NCBI RefSeq assembly: GCF_004000235.1
Contig: NZ_RCIO01000003.1
Coordinates: 496,373-560,372 of the forward strand
DNA length: 64,000 bases
Source of the DNA: Mesorhizobium sp. Z1-4
Lineage (GTDB): Bacteria > Pseudomonadota > Alphaproteobacteria > Rhizobiales > Rhizobiaceae
Reading direction: 5' to 3'
Below, in pieces: positions 9,130-18,600 of this stretch. Position numbers and translations under genes: made by a program. Every line of letters starts with the position of its first letter. Within the stretch, counting starts at the first letter, position 1. The notes under the pieces are model-generated. The model saw only the letters and a list, made by a program, of their open reading frames with translations, did no database searches and had not been told where the DNA came from.

Positions 9130-10053
9130 ATGCATCCGGCGTTCTCGATTATCATCTTCACAACGCTTTCCGGCCTCGGATACGGGCTTGCGGCTTGGTT
9201 GGGACTTGGGCTTCTCGACCCGGCTCAACCGGCGACAAAGGTGGCGCATGTCGCGGCGCTGGCCCTGATCGCCGGCGGGCTCGTTTCATCGACGCTTCAT
9301 CTCGGCAATCCGCAGCGCGCCTGGCGTGCGTTCTCGCAGTGGCGCTCCAGCTGGCTCTCGCGGGAAGGGGTTCTGGCGATAGTCACGTTCATGCCGCTGA
9401 CCTGGTCGGCCTATCTGGCTGTTTTCGAAAGCCGGTGGGATCCGGTTATCGGCATTATCGGGACGGCGCTTTGTGCGGTCACCGTCTTTTCCACCTCGAT
9501 GATCTATGCCTCGCTTAAGTCGGTGGACAGCTGGCACACGCCCTGGACGCCCGCATCATATCTGGGATTTGCCGCTGCCTCCGGCCTGGCTGCGTTGGCC
9601 GCTTTTGGCGCGGCGGGGGGAGCTTCGCCGCTGTGGCCGCTTGCGGGTGGCGCGGCTGTGCTCGTTCTTATTGCCTGGGCGATCAAGCATGGATGGCGGA
9701 AGCAGGCCGTGCGTCCGCCGCTGTCGACGCCTGAGAGCGCGACGGGCCTCGGGCATATCGGCAAGGTCAGGCAGCTCGAGCCGCCGCATATGACCGACAA
9801 TTATCTGATCCGCGAGATGGGATTTCGTGTCGCCCGCAAACATGCTCGCAAGCTGTGGCTGATCGCGCTGGTCATGGGGTGCGGCGTGCCAGCTGCTCTG
9901 CTTGCCGGACTGGCAGTGTTTCCTGAGCCCGCGGGCGTTGCTTCGGTCCTGGTCGCGCTTATGGCGGTGCTGTCGCTGATGGTGGGCATGCTGGTCGAGC
10001 GCTGGCTGTTTTTTGCCGAAGCGCGGCATGCGGTGATGAACTACTACCGCTAG
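9130..10053 (+). CDS. soeC: Sulfite dehydrogenase membrane anchor SoeC (DmsC-like)
   Basis: A 307-residue polytopic membrane protein with about eight helices, beginning MHPAFSIIIFTTLSGLGYG. The segment STLHLGNPQRAWRAF is characteristic of the DmsC/SoeC anchor family, which passes electrons to or from the quinone pool. The gene starts four bases after soeB stops, so the three genes form one transcript. No haem-binding motif is evident, as expected for DmsC-type anchors. Confidence 0.85.
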   Translation: MHPAFSIIIFTTLSGLGYGLAAWLGLGLLDPAQPATKVAHVAALALIAGGLVSSTLHLGNPQRAWRAFSQWRSSWLSREGVLAIVTFMPLTWSAYLAVFESRWDPVIGIIGTALCAVTVFSTSMIYASLKSVDSWHTPWTPASYLGFAAASGLAALAAFGAAGGASPLWPLAGGAAVLVLIAWAIKHGWRKQAVRPPLSTPESATGLGHIGKVRQLEPPHMTDNYLIREMGFRVARKHARKLWLIALVMGCGVPAALLAGLAVFPEPAGVASVLVALMAVLSLMVGMLVERWLFFAEARHAVMNYYR

Positions 10054-10060
10054 ATACCGT

Positions 10061-10612
10061 TCAATTGAAGCGGATACGGCCCGCAACGCCGAGTGTGTCG
10101 CCGCCTCGCGACACGATGACGGCTTCACCCTCGCGGGCTTTCGCTCCCAACAGTTCCATGATGATTTCTTCATGGGTGACGAGGATCAGATTGCGAGATC
10201 CGCTATAGGCCGCGATTTGCTCGCGAAGTACTGTAAGGAGGCTTTCGTGGTTCTCCTCATCGGGCAGCCAGTCGAGCGCTTCGTTATCGCGTAACTCTTC
10301 GTCGCGAAAGGCTATGTTGGCCGTGTCGCGGCAACGGCAGAAGCGGCTTGTCTCTACATGATCGATCGGGGCGGCTCGGGCGCCAAACAGAGCGCCGATT
10401 TCGCGCGCCTGCTGTTGGCCGCGGCTGGAGAGATTTCGCTGCGTGGCACAATTTTCGATGTCGAAACTGGCCGGGTCGCCAACACCCGGCGCATATGCGT
10501 GGCGCAGCAGCACAACCTGACCGCCGGTTCTGAGCAGCGCCCAGCCGGCTTCCGTCGCCGCCGCGGGCGCAGCAAAGAGAAGGGCGAGCAGGAATGCAAA
10601 AATACGAAACAT
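10061..10612 (-). CDS. Exported histidine phosphatase family protein
   Basis: A 183-residue protein with a signal peptide (MFRIFAFLLALLFAAPAAA) followed by a histidine-phosphatase core. The catalytic RHA is in VVLLRHAYAPG, and further landmarks are LSSRGQQQAREIG and VTHEEIIMELLG, the latter supplying the second catalytic histidine. The ATG at 10610-10612 has GAGG at suitable distance on the minus strand; the longer frame upstream shows no family similarity. It ends eight bases from the convergent soeC stop. The substrate is unknown. Confidence 0.8.
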   Translation of the reverse strand: MFRIFAFLLALLFAAPAAATEAGWALLRTGGQVVLLRHAYAPGVGDPASFDIENCATQRNLSSRGQQQAREIGALFGARAAPIDHVETSRFCRCRDTANIAFRDEELRDNEALDWLPDEENHESLLTVLREQIAAYSGSRNLILVTHEEIIMELLGAKAREGEAVIVSRGGDTLGVAGRIRFN

Positions 10613-10847
10613 CAAACACCTCGGACTGATGGCAATATAGGTCCAGCAGCGCCTGAAAAAAGCAACCGCATCACGATGAAGTTTGCCGAGGCCGCAAATT
10701 AGGTCTGGCCAGCGGCGCGCGTCCACCTGCGCCATTGCGGCGCGGGATTGCAGGTTATAGACAGGCGCCAACCGGCCCCGGCCAATGTCGCGGTCCGAAA
10801 TTTCAGAACCATGTCTTCTCGACGTGCGCAAAGTGGAGGTGTCCGAA

Positions 10848-12305
10848 ATGCTCAAGCAATCCAACCCGTTCATGAAACAGGCAAACCTGATTGGCGGCGA
10901 GTGGGTTGCGGCTGACTCCGGCGAGACCATCGATGTTGTCAATCCGGCCAATGGTCAGGTGCTGGGCACTGTGCCGAAAAGCGGACAGGCCGAGACAGCG
11001 CGCGCGATCGATGCTGCGCAGAAGGCGTTTGAGAGCTTCCGCAAGACGACCGCACTGGAACGGTCCAACATGCTGCGCAGGTTGCATGCCGCGCTTATGG
11101 ACAACCAGGACGCGCTGGCCGAACTTCTGACGCTTGAGCAGGGCAAGTCGCTGGCGGAGGCCAAGGGCGAGATCGGTGCCTCCGCTGCCAATGTCTTGTG
11201 GTTCGCGGAGGAAGCCCGACGCACCTATGGTGATGTCATTCCTTCGCCGTGGGCAGACCGGCGCGTGATGGTAAACAAGGAGCCGGTTGGTGTCGTCGCG
11301 GCAATCACGCCGTGGAATTTTCCGTCTTCGATGCTTGCCCGCAAGATAGCACCGGCAATCGCTGCCGGCTGTACCAGCGTCGCAAAACCCGCAGAACTGA
11401 CGCCATATTCCGGCCTTGCCTGGGGTCTGCTCGCGGAAGAGGCCGGCATTCCGCCCGGTGTCATCAATATCGTAACAGGAACGGCAAGCGAGATCGGCGA
11501 TGAGCTTTGCGCCAACCCCTTGGTGCGCAAGATCACGTTTACGGGGTCGACGCGCGTCGGCAAGCTGCTTCTCAGCAAAGCCGCGGCGACCGTCAAGAAG
11601 GTCTCGATGGAGCTTGGCGGCAACGCGCCATTCCTGGTGTTCGACGATGCCGATCTCGACCGAGCCGTCGAAGGCGCGATGGTCGCGAAATACCGCAATT
11701 CCGGGCAAACCTGCGTATGCACCAACCGCTTCTTTGTTCAGGCCGGCGTATATGATGCGTTTGTCGAGAAACTGGCCAAGGCATCGAGTGCGCTCAAAGT
11801 CGGCCCCGGCGTAGAGGATGGCGTTCAGCAGGGTCCGCTGATCGACGAAACCGCGCTCGCCAAGGTGGAAGAGTTCGTAACCGACGCGACCGCGAAGGGC
11901 GGCAAGGTCGTGGTCGGCGGCAAACGTCACGCGCTCGGCGGTTCGTTCTTCGAACCGACCGTGATCGCGGAAGCGACGCCGAAGATGAAATTCATGAAGG
12001 AAGAGATTTTCGGCCCGGTGGCGCCTGTCTTCCGCTTCGAGACCGAGGAGGAAGCGATCGCGCTCGCGAACGACACCGACTACGGGCTGGCCTGTTATTT
12101 CTACACCAACGATCTTCGTCGTGCGTTCCGGGTGATGGGCGAGCTCAAATACGGCATGGTCGGCGTCAATGAAGGTCTCATCACCACGCCGGAGGCGCCG
12201 TTCGGCGGTGTGAAGGAATCGGGCCTTGGCCGCGAAGGCGGACATCAGGGTATCGAGGACTACCTCGACACCAAATATGTCTGCATCGGCGGCCTAGGCG
12301 ACTGA
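10848..12305 (+). CDS. gabD: Succinate-semialdehyde dehydrogenase, NADP-dependent type
   Basis: A 485-residue aldehyde dehydrogenase of GabD length. It has the cofactor segment TPWNFPSSMLARKIAPA, the glutamate in SMELGGNAPF and the catalytic cysteine in NSGQTCVCTNR. The C-terminal FGGVKESGLGREGG is typical of GabD. ATG 10848 was chosen over the longer frame because GGAGG lies eight bases upstream. It oxidises succinate semialdehyde to succinate in GABA catabolism; close relatives act on glutarate semialdehyde. Its 3' end overlaps the convergent kinase gene by 12 bases. Confidence 0.85.
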   Translation: MLKQSNPFMKQANLIGGEWVAADSGETIDVVNPANGQVLGTVPKSGQAETARAIDAAQKAFESFRKTTALERSNMLRRLHAALMDNQDALAELLTLEQGKSLAEAKGEIGASAANVLWFAEEARRTYGDVIPSPWADRRVMVNKEPVGVVAAITPWNFPSSMLARKIAPAIAAGCTSVAKPAELTPYSGLAWGLLAEEAGIPPGVINIVTGTASEIGDELCANPLVRKITFTGSTRVGKLLLSKAAATVKKVSMELGGNAPFLVFDDADLDRAVEGAMVAKYRNSGQTCVCTNRFFVQAGVYDAFVEKLAKASSALKVGPGVEDGVQQGPLIDETALAKVEEFVTDATAKGGKVVVGGKRHALGGSFFEPTVIAEATPKMKFMKEEIFGPVAPVFRFETEEEAIALANDTDYGLACYFYTNDLRRAFRVMGELKYGMVGVNEGLITTPEAPFGGVKESGLGREGGHQGIEDYLDTKYVCIGGLGD

Positions 12306-13241
12306 GGTCGCTGCCCCGCCGCCAAAGGCGGTGCGGAGCAGGTCGAAGGGCGCAAGTGCACCGCGCACGCATACAACAGCAGCTGCGGTGTTGTGCGCGT
12401 GCCGCGCCGCGGCAGGCGCTTCGGTGCCCTTCATGCGCGCAGCAAGATATCCGCCATTGAAGGCATCGCCGGCACCAGTGGTGTCGACGGCGCCTTCGGC
12501 GCGCGACGCCGGTGAGGTTCCGACCTTTCCGTCGAACAGGATGAGTGCGTCCTCGGTGCCGTTCTTCACAACGATTTCGGCAACGCCGGCACCGGCGATG
12601 CGCTGCATGGTCGCTTCCGGCGTTGTGTCGCCAAATAGCTCCTGCTCGTCCGGGAAGGTCGGAAGAACGATGTCAGACACCGCGAGCGCGGCGCTGATTT
12701 CCTGCTGCGCATAGTCGCGCGAGGTCCAAAGCCGGGCCCGGTAGTTCGGGTCGAAGGCGATCACCGTGCCGCCGTCACGGGCCTTGCCCAGCGCGTCGAT
12801 CAAAGTCCGCCGTGCGGGCTCATCCAGAATTGCCAAAGTGATTCCGGAAACGTAGGCAAGCCGCAGACCCGAAAGGCTTTTTTCGAGTGCGGCAGGGCTC
12901 GATGCGAGTTGCCTGGCGGCAGAATCGGAACGCCAGTAGGTGAAGGAGCGCTCCACCCCGTCGAGCGTGATTGCGTAGAGGCCGGGCCTGGCTCCGGGAA
13001 TCACGGGGCTGGATGCCGTGCCGATGCCGTTCTCGTCGAGAAACGCCTTCTGCCGCTGCGAGAAATGGTCGTCCCCGAAAGCGGTAACGTAATCGCATCG
13101 CGCGTCCGGCAGGAGCGCGCGCAGGGCCCACAGAGTGTTAAGCGTATCGCCCGCAATTCCCATACGCCACGCGTCGTTTTGTGATGCCGACAATTCCAGC
13201 ATGCACTCACCGATTGCGGCCAGCCCGATCTGTTTGATCAA
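12294..13241 (-). CDS. kdgK: PfkB-family sugar kinase, probable 2-dehydro-3-deoxygluconokinase
   Basis: About 315 residues of the ribokinase/PfkB fold. The N-terminal AIGECMLEL and the C-terminal DTTGAGDAFNGGYLA, with the catalytic aspartate in the GAGD motif, are clear; YWRSDSAAR fits KdgK-type enzymes that phosphorylate 2-keto-3-deoxygluconate. The best start is TTG at 13239-13241, because AAGGAG lies about six bases upstream; an ATG at 13271 lacks such a site. Convergent with gabD, with overlapping 3' ends. Substrate assignment is moderate. Confidence 0.72.
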   Translation of the reverse strand: MIKQIGLAAIGECMLELSASQNDAWRMGIAGDTLNTLWALRALLPDARCDYVTAFGDDHFSQRQKAFLDENGIGTASSPVIPGARPGLYAITLDGVERSFTYWRSDSAARQLASSPAALEKSLSGLRLAYVSGITLAILDEPARRTLIDALGKARDGGTVIAFDPNYRARLWTSRDYAQQEISAALAVSDIVLPTFPDEQELFGDTTPEATMQRIAGAGVAEIVVKNGTEDALILFDGKVGTSPASRAEGAVDTTGAGDAFNGGYLAARMKGTEAPAAARHAHNTAAAVVCVRGALAPFDLLRTAFGGGAATSVA

Positions 13242-13378
13242 TGCGCTCTCCTTTTCTGCGGAGGGCCGCATAGCACAGACGGGCGCGCGCGCCCATCGGC
13301 ACGGATGAGCGAATTGTAACTTGCGGCTCCGACGCGGCCTGCGCGATGCTGCGGCCAATTCGATTCCGGAGAAGCAGC

Positions 13379-13816
13379 TTGAAACATTCGCTTGGGCGCT
13401 ATGCGGTACTTGCCGCAATCGTGGTTGTCGTCGTCGCCGGCTGGCTGGTTATGGCCGGCCGTCATACGCCGCCCGACGGCGCCGATCTTATGCGCAGCAA
13501 ATCAAGTGCGGGCGGTGCGTATGTGGTGAGCGTCGAGCCTGAGGCCGAGCCGGTGGAACAGGGTCCGCTTCACACCTGGCTGGCCAGCGTGAAGCTGCCC
13601 GATGGTACGCCGGTCGTGAATGCTCGGATCGGTGTCGACGGCGGCATGCCGGCGCACGGACATGGGCTGCCGACCGCGCCGAAAGCCTCGCATGCGGGCG
13701 ATGGCGTCTACCGGATCGAGGGCGTGCGCTTCAACATGGGCGGATTGTGGGAACTGCGTCTTTCAATCGACGGGCCCGCCGGCGAGGATGAGGTTGTCTT
13801 CAATATCGAACTCTAG
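13379..13816 (+). CDS. YtkA/FixH-like membrane-anchored protein
   Basis: A 145-residue protein with one N-terminal hydrophobic anchor (AVLAAIVVVVVAGWLVM) and an extracytoplasmic Ig-like domain resembling the YtkA/FixH family (GVDGGMPAHGHGLPTAP, then a GLWELRLSI strand). TTG 13379 has GGAGAAG at 13368-13374; an ATG at 13346 in the same frame lacks a ribosome site. The next gene overlaps it by 29 bases and encodes a diheme peroxidase, so the pair is probably expressed and used together in the periplasm. Histidines in the MPAHGHG segment could bind metal; that is inference. Confidence 0.7.
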   Translation: MKHSLGRYAVLAAIVVVVVAGWLVMAGRHTPPDGADLMRSKSSAGGAYVVSVEPEAEPVEQGPLHTWLASVKLPDGTPVVNARIGVDGGMPAHGHGLPTAPKASHAGDGVYRIEGVRFNMGGLWELRLSIDGPAGEDEVVFNIEL

Positions 13817-15026
13817 CCACTTCCGCGGCCGGATTGCAAAAGCCGCTATCTCTTCGGTGGCGGCCCTGGTGCTTGGCGCCTGCGATCCTTCCGAACTCGG
13901 CCCCGATGAGACAACCAAAGCCGTATCGCTGACGCTCGCGTCATTGCCGCCACTGCCATCCGATCCGACGAACCGTGTTGCAGGCGAGCCGCGTGCCGCT
14001 GCATTCGGCGCATCACTGTTTTTCGATCCGGCCTTGAGTATCAATGGCGAGGTCTCGTGCGGCACCTGCCACAAGATCGACCGCCAGTTTCAGGACGACC
14101 TGCCGCGTGGCCACGCGATCGGCATTACAGACCGGCGCACCATGCCGCTGGCCGGCATCGCATACAATTCCTGGCAATTCTGGGACGGCCGGCGTGACAG
14201 CCTGTGGGCGCAGGCGATCACGCCACTTGAGGATATTCGCGAACATGGCGGCAATCGGCTCTTCTATGTGCGCCTGATCGCCGAGCGGTACCGGGAGCGT
14301 TATGAGGGCATATTCGGGCCACTACCGGATTTGACCGGCCTGCCAGAGCATGCCGGGCCGCTGGGCACACTGGCGGAAAAAGCAGCCTGGCGCGCGATTC
14401 CGGCCGGGCAGCAGGAGGCGATCAACACCGCCTTCGCCAATATCGGAAAAGCGATTGCTGCCTTCGAGCGCACGCTGCTGCCGTCCGAAACGCGGTTCGA
14501 CCGCCATGTGTCCGCACTTGCGGCAGGAGAAGATCCAGCCGGCGATGCCGTATTTTCCGCGCTGGAAAGCGAGGGGCTGAAGCTTTTCATCGGCAGCGCA
14601 GGCTGCATCGACTGCCACAACGGACCGCTTTTAACAGACGGTCAGTTTCACAACACCGGTGTGCCGGCCGATCTTGCGAATCCCGGCGACCGGGGGCGCG
14701 CCGGTGCGGTCAGGCAGGTGATTTCGGATCCGTTCAACTGTCTCGGGCCTTACAGCGACGGGTCTCAAGCCGATTGTGAGGAGCTTGAGTTTATGGTGCC
14801 AGCGGGGGAGGCGCTGGAGCGGGCCTTCAAGACGCCTTCGCTGCGTGGTGTGGCCGATCGCGCGCCGTTCATGCATGCCGGGCAGATTCTGACGCTCGAA
14901 GATGCGGTCGACCATTACCGCAACGCGCCGGACGCGCCGTCCGGCCAAAGCGAGCTGCGGCCGCTCGACCTCACCGACCGGGGTCGCGCCGCGCTGATCG
15001 CTTTTCTGAAAACGCTCGGACCCTAG
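13788..15026 (+). CDS. Diheme cytochrome c peroxidase/MauG family lipoprotein
   Basis: About 412 residues. After a short basic N-terminus comes a hydrophobic stretch ending LVLGAC, a lipobox, suggesting a membrane-tethered lipoprotein. Two c-type haem sites are present, CGTCH near residue 91 and CIDCH near residue 273, with the family spacing. Such proteins reduce peroxide or, like MauG, carry out protein oxidations in the periplasm. The start is the ATG that gives the lipoprotein signal; it overlaps the YtkA-like gene by 29 bases. The end overlaps putR by four bases. Confidence 0.82.
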   Translation: MRLSSISNSSHFRGRIAKAAISSVAALVLGACDPSELGPDETTKAVSLTLASLPPLPSDPTNRVAGEPRAAAFGASLFFDPALSINGEVSCGTCHKIDRQFQDDLPRGHAIGITDRRTMPLAGIAYNSWQFWDGRRDSLWAQAITPLEDIREHGGNRLFYVRLIAERYRERYEGIFGPLPDLTGLPEHAGPLGTLAEKAAWRAIPAGQQEAINTAFANIGKAIAAFERTLLPSETRFDRHVSALAAGEDPAGDAVFSALESEGLKLFIGSAGCIDCHNGPLLTDGQFHNTGVPADLANPGDRGRAGAVRQVISDPFNCLGPYSDGSQADCEELEFMVPAGEALERAFKTPSLRGVADRAPFMHAGQILTLEDAVDHYRNAPDAPSGQSELRPLDLTDRGRAALIAFLKTLGP

Positions 15027-15484
15027 CCGTCCTTTACCGTCTCCATCGCCACGAAAGTCGATGTGTGCTCGACATGCGGCAGCGACGAAATGCGCTCGCC
15101 CAGCACGCGCCGGTAAGCGGCAATGTCGCTGGTGCGTACCTTGAGCAGATAATCGAAACTCGCCGCGATCATGTGGCATTGCTCGACCTCGGGAATTGCC
15201 GCAGCTGCATCGTTGAAGGCGGAAAGGGCGGCTGAGCGTGTGTCGGACAGCGTGACCTGCACGAACGCGACGTGGCCTTCACCCATGCGTTCATGGTCGA
15301 TCAGGGCGGTGTAGCCGCGGATGATGCCGTCGCGCTCCAGCCGCCGCACGCGCGCCTGCACTGGCGTTTTGGTCAAGCCGACCCGGTTGGCCAGTTCGGC
15401 CATGGAGAGGCGGCCGTCGGCAGACAGAGCGGCAAGGATATTCCGGTCGATGCGATCCAGATGGACTGCCTCAGACAGCTTCAT
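15023..15484 (-). CDS. putR: Lrp/AsnC-family regulator, probable PutR
   Basis: A 153-residue regulator with an N-terminal winged helix (LDRIDRNILAALSADGRLSM..LANRVGLTKTPVQARVRRL) and a C-terminal RAM ligand-binding domain. It is divergent from putA, with 127 bases between the starts. In alphaproteobacteria such as Rhodobacter and Agrobacterium, an Lrp-like PutR in this position activates putA in response to proline. That function is carried over from synteny and family. Confidence 0.85.
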   Translation of the reverse strand: MKLSEAVHLDRIDRNILAALSADGRLSMAELANRVGLTKTPVQARVRRLERDGIIRGYTALIDHERMGEGHVAFVQVTLSDTRSAALSAFNDAAAAIPEVEQCHMIAASFDYLLKVRTSDIAAYRRVLGERISSLPHVEHTSTFVAMETVKDG

Positions 15485-15611
15485 AGTTCATTTGCTCCGG
15501 ATGGGCGGGAATATTTAGCGCGAAACGCGCCATGGTACCAGAGCTTCGGTTCATATGGCTTGCCTGCTTCGTGGTAGATTACGTCAGTCCCAAATCCGGA
15601 GCCTTCGCACC

Positions 15612-18600
15612 ATGACTGCCGCCCTGAACGAGCTGCGCAAGACAATCCGCGCTAACACGCTGCCCGACGAGACGGAGGCCGTGGCACGGCTCGCCGCAAT
15701 GGCCGCGCTCTCAGCCGAGGACAGAGCAGCGATTTCGGCCGATGCCGCAGGCCTTGTGCGCGCGGTGCGCGGTTCGACCAACCCGCAGCTCATGGAGGCG
15801 TTCCTTGCCGAATATGGCCTTTCCACCCGTGAGGGCGTGGCGCTGATGTGCCTGGCCGAAGCGCTGCTGCGCGTGCCTGATGCGGAGACGGTGGACGAGC
15901 TCATCCGGGACAAGATCGCGCCACACGACTGGTCGGAGCATATTGGCGATTCCGGGTCGATTTTCGTCAACGCATCGACCTGGGCGCTGATGCTGACCGG
16001 CCGCGTGCTGGAAGAGGGTGAAGCCGGCATCGAAGGCACGCTGCGCTCGCTTGTGCGGCGTCTCGGCGAACCGGTCATCCGCCGCGCGGTCGCGACCGCG
16101 ATGCGCGAATTGGGCGAGCAGTTCGTGCTTGGCCGCAACATCAAGGAGGCGCGCAAGAACGGTGCGTCGGCGCGCGCCAAGGGCTATCTCTATTCATACG
16201 ACATGCTGGGTGAGGCGGCGCGCACCGAGGCTGATGCCAAGCGCTACTGGAAGGCCTATGCCGACGCCATTGCCGAACTCGACAGCGGCTCAGAAGGCAA
16301 CGACATCCGCAAAAATCCGGGCATTTCGGTCAAGCTCTCGGCGCTGCATCCGCGCTATGAGCTGGCGCAGAAGGAGACCATGCTGCCGGTCATGGTCAAA
16401 CGGCTGAGGTCGCTTTGCCATGCCGCCCACAATGCGCGCATGGGACTCAATATCGACGCCGAAGAAGCCGACCGGCTTGACCTTTCGCTGGACGTGATCG
16501 AGCAGGTTCTGTCCGACGAGGAGTTTGCGGACTGGGCGGGTTTCGGCGTTGTCGTGCAGGCCTACGGTCCGCGCGCGGCGTTCGTCATCGACTGGCTGCA
16601 TGCGCTTGCCGAAAAGCTAGACCGCCGCATCATGGTGCGTCTGGTGAAGGGCGCCTACTGGGACACCGAGATCAAGCGTGCGCAGGTTCTGGGCCTGCCG
16701 GGCTATCCGGTCTTTACGCGCAAGGCCAACACCGACGCTTCCTACATTGCCTGTGCACGCAAGCTGCTCGGCATGACGGACCGCATCTATCCGCAATTCG
16801 CTACGCATAATGCGCACACCGTTGCCGCCATCCTCAACATGGCAGGCAAGGATCGCGATGTATTTGAGTTTCAGCGCCTGCACGGCATGGGTGAGGCGCT
16901 GCACGAGACCGTGCGCAAGCGCGAAGGAACGCGCTGCCGCATCTATGCGCCGGTTGGCGCGCATGAAGACCTTCTTGCCTATCTGGTGAGGCGGCTGCTC
17001 GAAAACGGCGCCAATTCCTCCTTCGTGCACCAGATCGTCGATGAACATGTTCAGCCGGAGCAGATTGCCGCCGACCCGTTGGAGCAGGTGCTTGGCAACG
17101 CCTCGGCGCACAACACAGCGATCCCGATGCCCGCGGACATTTTCCACCCGCAGCGGCCCAACTCTGCCGGTTTCGACATCGCCTATACCGAAACGCTGAG
17201 CGCGCTCGGGGCGCAGATGGCGCCGTTTGCCGCGCCGTATCGCTGGCAGGGGGCGCCGCTCACGGCGCGCAAGGGCAAGGCCGGCGAAGGGCGCGAGGTG
17301 CTGAACCCGGCCAATGTCAGCGATGTGGTCGGCACAATAGCCGAAGCGAGCGCCGCCGATGTTACGGCAGCCGTCGATGCAGCGCTAAAAGCCCAAACGT
17401 CGTGGGCGCAACGACCTGTCGCAGACCGCGCGGCGCTGTTGTCGAATATCGCCAAGCTTTACGAAGAGCACACCGGCGAATTCCTGGCGCTTGCCACGCG
17501 CGAAGCGGGCAAAACGCTCGCTGATGCAGTGGCGGAACTGCGCGAGGCGGTGGACTTTTTGCACTATTACGCAGCCGGTGCGGCAGGTGCGGAAAAGGAC
17601 AGTGCGGCGCGCGGTGTGATTGCCTGTATCTCGCCGTGGAATTTCCCGCTGGCAATTTTCGCCGGCCAGATAGCAGCGGCACTGGTGACCGGCAACGCCG
17701 TCATCGCCAAGCCTGCCGAGCAGACGCCGCTGATCGCGCATCGCGCGGTGGAGTTGATGCGCGAGGCCGGTGTTCCCGCCGACATTATCCAGCTTCTGCC
17801 GGGCGACGGGCCTGCGGTCGGGCAGCCGCTGACGGCTGATCCGCGCATTGCCGGCGTGTGCTTCACGGGCTCGGTCGAGGTCGCGCGCGCGATCGAGCGG
17901 CAGCTTGCCAAAACCGCTGTGCCCGATGCCATGCTGATTGCCGAGACCGGTGGCCTCAACGCGATGATCGTCGATTCCACCGCGCTGCCCGAACAGGCGG
18001 TGCGCGATGTCATTGCCTCGGCTTTCCAGAGTGCCGGCCAGCGCTGTTCGGCGCTGCGCATGCTCTACGTCCAGCGTGACGTGGCCGACAAGGTGATCGG
18101 CATGCTGCGCGGCGCCATGCAGGTGCTTTCGGTTGGCGACCCCTGGCGGATTTCGACCGATGTCGGACCGCTGATCGACGACGAAGCCAATGCTGCTATT
18201 GCAGCCTATTGCGAAGAGCTTACCAAAGCCGGCAAGCTGGTCGAGAAGCTGGAAGCGCCTCAGGGCGGCCATTTCCTCGCGCCGCATCTTTTCCGCGTTT
18301 CGGGCATCGAGGAGCTGGAGCGCGAAATCTTCGGCCCTGTACTTCACGTCGCGACGTTTGAGGCGGATGAGATCGACAAGGTGATCGCGGCGGTGAACGC
18401 ACGCGGTTACGGGCTCACCTTCGGGCTGCACACCCGCATCGACGCGCGCGTGCAGCACGTGATCGACCGGGTGTGCGCCGGCAATCTCTATGTGAACCGC
18501 AATCAGATCGGTGCGGTCGTCGGGGCGCAGCCATTCGGCGGCGAGGGGCTCTCGGGTACCGGCCCCAAGGCCGGCGGGCCGCATTATCTGAAACGCTTCC

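Noticed and set aside
10803-12245. 480-codon minus-strand frame over gabD
   Set aside because: Antisense shadow; gabD on the plus strand has all catalytic motifs and a good ribosome site.
17385-18584. 399-codon minus-strand frame over putA
   Set aside because: Lies opposite the P5C dehydrogenase domain, His/Arg-rich and without motifs.
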